A DNA stretch of 20,000 bases, taken from the NCBI RefSeq assembly GCF_000499385.1, contig NW_013655083.1, forward strand, positions 12,501-32,500, read 5' to 3'. Positions 19,002-20,000 of this stretch are shown one piece after another; position 1 is the stretch's first letter, and each line of letters begins with the position of its first letter. The position numbers and the translations under genes were made by a program. This stretch comes from Eimeria necatrix (Eukaryota > Apicomplexa > Conoidasida > Eucoccidiorida > Eimeriidae). Below the pieces are notes generated by a model. That model was not told the DNA's origin and ran no database searches. It was given only the letters and a program-made list of their open reading frames with translations.

Positions 19002-19217
19002 CTGCTGCTCCTGCTGCTGCCTCTGCTGCTGCCTTTGCTGCTGCTCCTGCTGCTGTTCCTGCTGCTCAACCAGAAGCGAAGACTCTGCTTCTCCTGTGTC
19101 CTGCGCGCCGTGCTGCTGCTTAGGCAAAGTTTCCTCTTGCTGCTGCTGCTGCTGCTGCTGCTGCAATGAATTCAGACCCTCTGCAGCAACAGGGGTGGTA
19201 GACACCGCTTCTACTGT

Positions 19218-19249
<32 letters not shown>

Positions 19250-19331
19250 ATGGTCCCTTAATTTGGCCTTCTACTGGCTCTTGCATTTCTCTGCGGTCAG
19301 CGGTTGTTGCTTCACTGGTTGCATGTGTGGG

Positions 19332-19372
<41 letters not shown>

Positions 19373-19638
19373 CTGCTGCTGCTGGCTCTGCTGCAGCTGA
19401 GGTGTCCTGTGGTTTTTCGGCTGCTGTGGGAATGTCGGCCGTTGGCTCTGCTGCAGCAGCAGCAGCAGCAGGTGCTGCTGCTGCTGCTGTTGCTTCTGCT
19501 GCTGCTGCAGATGGCGGCAGAGGTAGTGGGCTTCCCCACAGATCTTCTGCTGCTGCTTCTGCTGCTGCAGGTGAAGCTGCAGCTGCTGCTGTCTCCTCCC
19601 ACAAATTAGATCCTGCTGCTGCTGCTGCCGATGGCGTC

Positions 19639-19673
<35 letters not shown>

Positions 19674-20000
19674 TGCTGCTTTTGCTGCCGCCTCTACAGT
19701 GGGAAGCTGCTGCACCTTCAAGTCCGCTTCCAGCCCCTGCGTCCCCAACCCATCACAACTTGCTGCTGCTGCTGTTTCTCTTGCTGCTGCTGCTGCTGCT
19801 GCTGCTGCTTCTGCTGCCTCAGCTGATGCTGATGTTGCTTCTGCTGCTTCTGCCGCTGCTGCTGCTCTTCCTTTCGCCAGTGCTGGCTCCAGCTGCAAAG
19901 GCTGCTCTGCTGCAGCAGCAGCTCCAGCAGCACGAAGGTCTTCACCCCAGTCATCGAAAGGTAAGAGGTCCTCTAATTCCTGCTGCTGCTGCTGCTGCTG
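14129..20000 (-). CDS. Gln/Ala-rich coiled-coil protein, multi-exon, 5' end beyond the window
   Basis: Minus-strand exons: beyond 20000 to 18489, 18378 to about 18290 (3' end unresolved), 18129-17914, 17654-17568, 17345-17257, 17101-17014, 16457-16353, 16172-15906, 15801-15754, 15542-15312, 15181-15097, 15047-14961, 14886-14769, 14578-14525 and 14288-14129 (TGA). From 18129 on, every join agrees in phase. The first exon opens ELEDLLPFDDWGEDLRAAG, then runs Ala-rich and finally Gln-rich. The remainder is classic heptad-like coiled coil, for example LLRTIELLNASLREQQQKLQ, YKSLKAAHEQLSADAAAQNK, ERLKAINSQLTHQLN, LQSELKAARQEKELFESECL, RKVNELEEQQKEDLQNSQ and ANKYKEETERLTEKNEKLKQ. It ends LAAHGIHPES. 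No catalytic domain is seen, so a structural, cytoskeletal or centrosomal role is possible but unproven. The first intron appears to use a GC donor (CAG|GCAAGC). Introns are filled with telomere repeats and CTG runs. Confidence 0.8.
14289..14524 (-). repeat. Last intron of the coiled-coil gene: CTG runs plus telomere array
   Basis: The sense donor is GTCAGT. The intron then holds CTG-type repeats, then a TTTAGGG array at about 14300-14329. The acceptor is GGAGCGCGCAG. Read through, it would give poly-Ala/Leu. Confidence 0.65.
14579..14960 (-). repeat. Telomere-repeat introns flanking the 14769-14886 exon
   Basis: The intron at 14887-14960 opens GTGGGG and carries sense TTTAGGG. It ends in GTGTTCTGCAG. 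The intron at 14579-14768 opens GTAAACCCTAAACCC, passes through about 90 nt of unique sequence, reverses to sense TTTAGGG and ends GGCTTGCAG. Array orientation flips inside this single intron. Confidence 0.65.
15048..15096 (-). repeat. 49-nt intron consisting only of telomere repeat
   Basis: On the minus strand it reads GTACC, then AAACCCT units, then ends in CCCTAG. Nothing else is present. The flanking exons join in phase 1/1 (AAG-G|TT-CAGCAG). Read through, it gives an immediate TAA stop. Confidence 0.65.
15182..15311 (-). repeat. Telomere-repeat intron, GTAAGA donor
   Basis: This 130-nt sense intron begins with a strong donor (GTAAGA) after ASTQS. It has about 45 nt of unique sequence, then diverged and perfect TTTAGGG units, and ends GGCTGTGCAG. 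Confidence 0.65.
15543..15905 (-). repeat. Two telomere-repeat introns around a 16-codon exon
   Basis: The intron at 15802-15905 has donor GTCTGT, sense TTTAGGG and acceptor TTTTCCAACAG. The intron at 15543-15753 has donor GTACTC, first sense AAACCCT (15686-15740) and then sense TTTAGGG (15560-15606), and acceptor TTTGCCCAG. The exon between (15754-15801) encodes DEAAAAEEQRATQAMR. Confidence 0.65.
16173..16352 (-). repeat. Telomere-repeat intron with AT palindrome
   Basis: The donor is GTGGGC after NDELH and the acceptor GAGGTGCGCAG precedes AMLTGASKP. It holds AAACCCT (plus-strand sense) at about 16183-16247 and the AT-rich palindrome at 16275-16298. Confidence 0.6.
16275..16298. repeat. 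24-bp perfect AT-rich palindrome
   Basis: The sequence TACAA, alternating AT, TTGTA is identical to its own reverse complement over 24 bases. It is the most AT-rich element in the window and lies within an intron. A transcribed cruciform or hairpin is possible. Confidence 0.85.
16458..17013 (-). repeat. Longest interstitial telomere-repeat block (~400 bp) in an intron
   Basis: On the plus strand AAACCCT repeats run from about 16474 to 16877 with only a few single-unit interruptions (near 16539, 16607, 16677, 16744 and 16816). A second block covers 16966-17010. The sense donor is GTAAGGGTTTAGGG at 17013 and the acceptor TTTCTTTCAG is at 16458. The unique patch at 16878-16965 has an open frame but is not needed, because phases 0/0 already agree. 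Confidence 0.8.
17346..17567 (-). repeat. Intron with telomere array then CTG run
   Basis: The sense donor is GTATTT after VVAQLEAK. AAACCCT units (17499-17560) come first, then about 140 nt ending in CTG/GCT repeat that supplies the acceptor TTGCTGCTGCAG. Confidence 0.6.
17655..17913 (-). repeat. Intron with CTG run then telomere array
   Basis: The sense donor is GTAAGT after RLRAQCD. CTG repeats occupy the 5' part and TTTAGGG units (17664-17722) the 3' part. The acceptor is GGTGTCTCAG, with phase 0/0. Confidence 0.7.
18379..18488 (-). repeat. Intron with probable GC donor and sense AAACCCT units
   Basis: There is no usable GT before an in-frame TAA. GCAAGC directly after CAG fits the GC-AG donor pattern (AG|GCAAG). 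The acceptor AAACGCAG at 18379 keeps phase 0 and leads into EAAKQQKQQQQLQ. The weaker alternative GTCAGC lies 7 nt upstream and would shift the frame to poly-Ala. Confidence 0.45.

Noticed and set aside
1..20000. tRNA or rRNA genes and transposons
   Set aside because: No cloverleaf, rRNA core sequence, transposase or reverse-transcriptase motif was seen on either strand.

Overview
This looks like nuclear DNA of an apicomplexan parasite, most likely a chicken-type Eimeria or a close coccidian. Two features dominate. The first is CAG/CTG trinucleotide tracts, which encode runs of Gln, Ala and Ser. The second is interstitial arrays of the plant/apicomplexan-type telomere repeat TTTAGGG/AAACCCT. 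Both are recognised marks of the repeat-rich segments of Eimeria genomes. CAG/CTG has no stop codon in any frame, so nearly every frame is open. Real genes had to be found from the unique peptide between the repeats, from splice sites and from intron-phase agreement.

Four gene loci can be supported, plus one unresolved Gln-rich stretch. (1) On the minus strand at 144-1800 is the N-terminal half of a COQ8/ABC1 (UbiB family) atypical kinase. Its 3' end lies beyond base 1. A long Gln-rich reading frame lies upstream at 2787-4534 and is either its N-terminal extension or a separate gene. (2) On the plus strand at 5563-12189 is a large multi-exon gene of unknown function. I could chain 11 exons with matching phases, giving about 1476 codons. 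(3) On the plus strand at 12554-13534 is a small four-exon gene that resembles Pcc1/LAGE3, a KEOPS subunit for tRNA t6A modification. (4) On the minus strand, from beyond base 20000 down to 14129, is a Gln/Ala-rich coiled-coil protein with at least 14 exons and a clear C-terminal exon.

Genes 1 and 2 diverge from about 5.0-5.56 kb. Gene 3 follows gene 2 on the same strand. Genes 3 and 4 converge on 13535-14128, which holds degenerate telomere-like repeats and a 19-bp minisatellite. I see no functional link between the genes; they look like ordinary unlinked housekeeping or structural genes.

The most striking signal is in the introns. Almost every intron from 9.2 to 18.5 kb contains a telomere-repeat array. 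In many of them the splice donor is fused to the first repeat (GTAAGGGTTTAGGG, GTGAGGGTTTAGGG or GTAAACCCTAAACCC). One intron, 15048-15096, is only 49 nt long and consists of nothing but telomere repeat with GT and AG ends. This suggests introns that were seeded or remodelled by telomere-repeat insertion.
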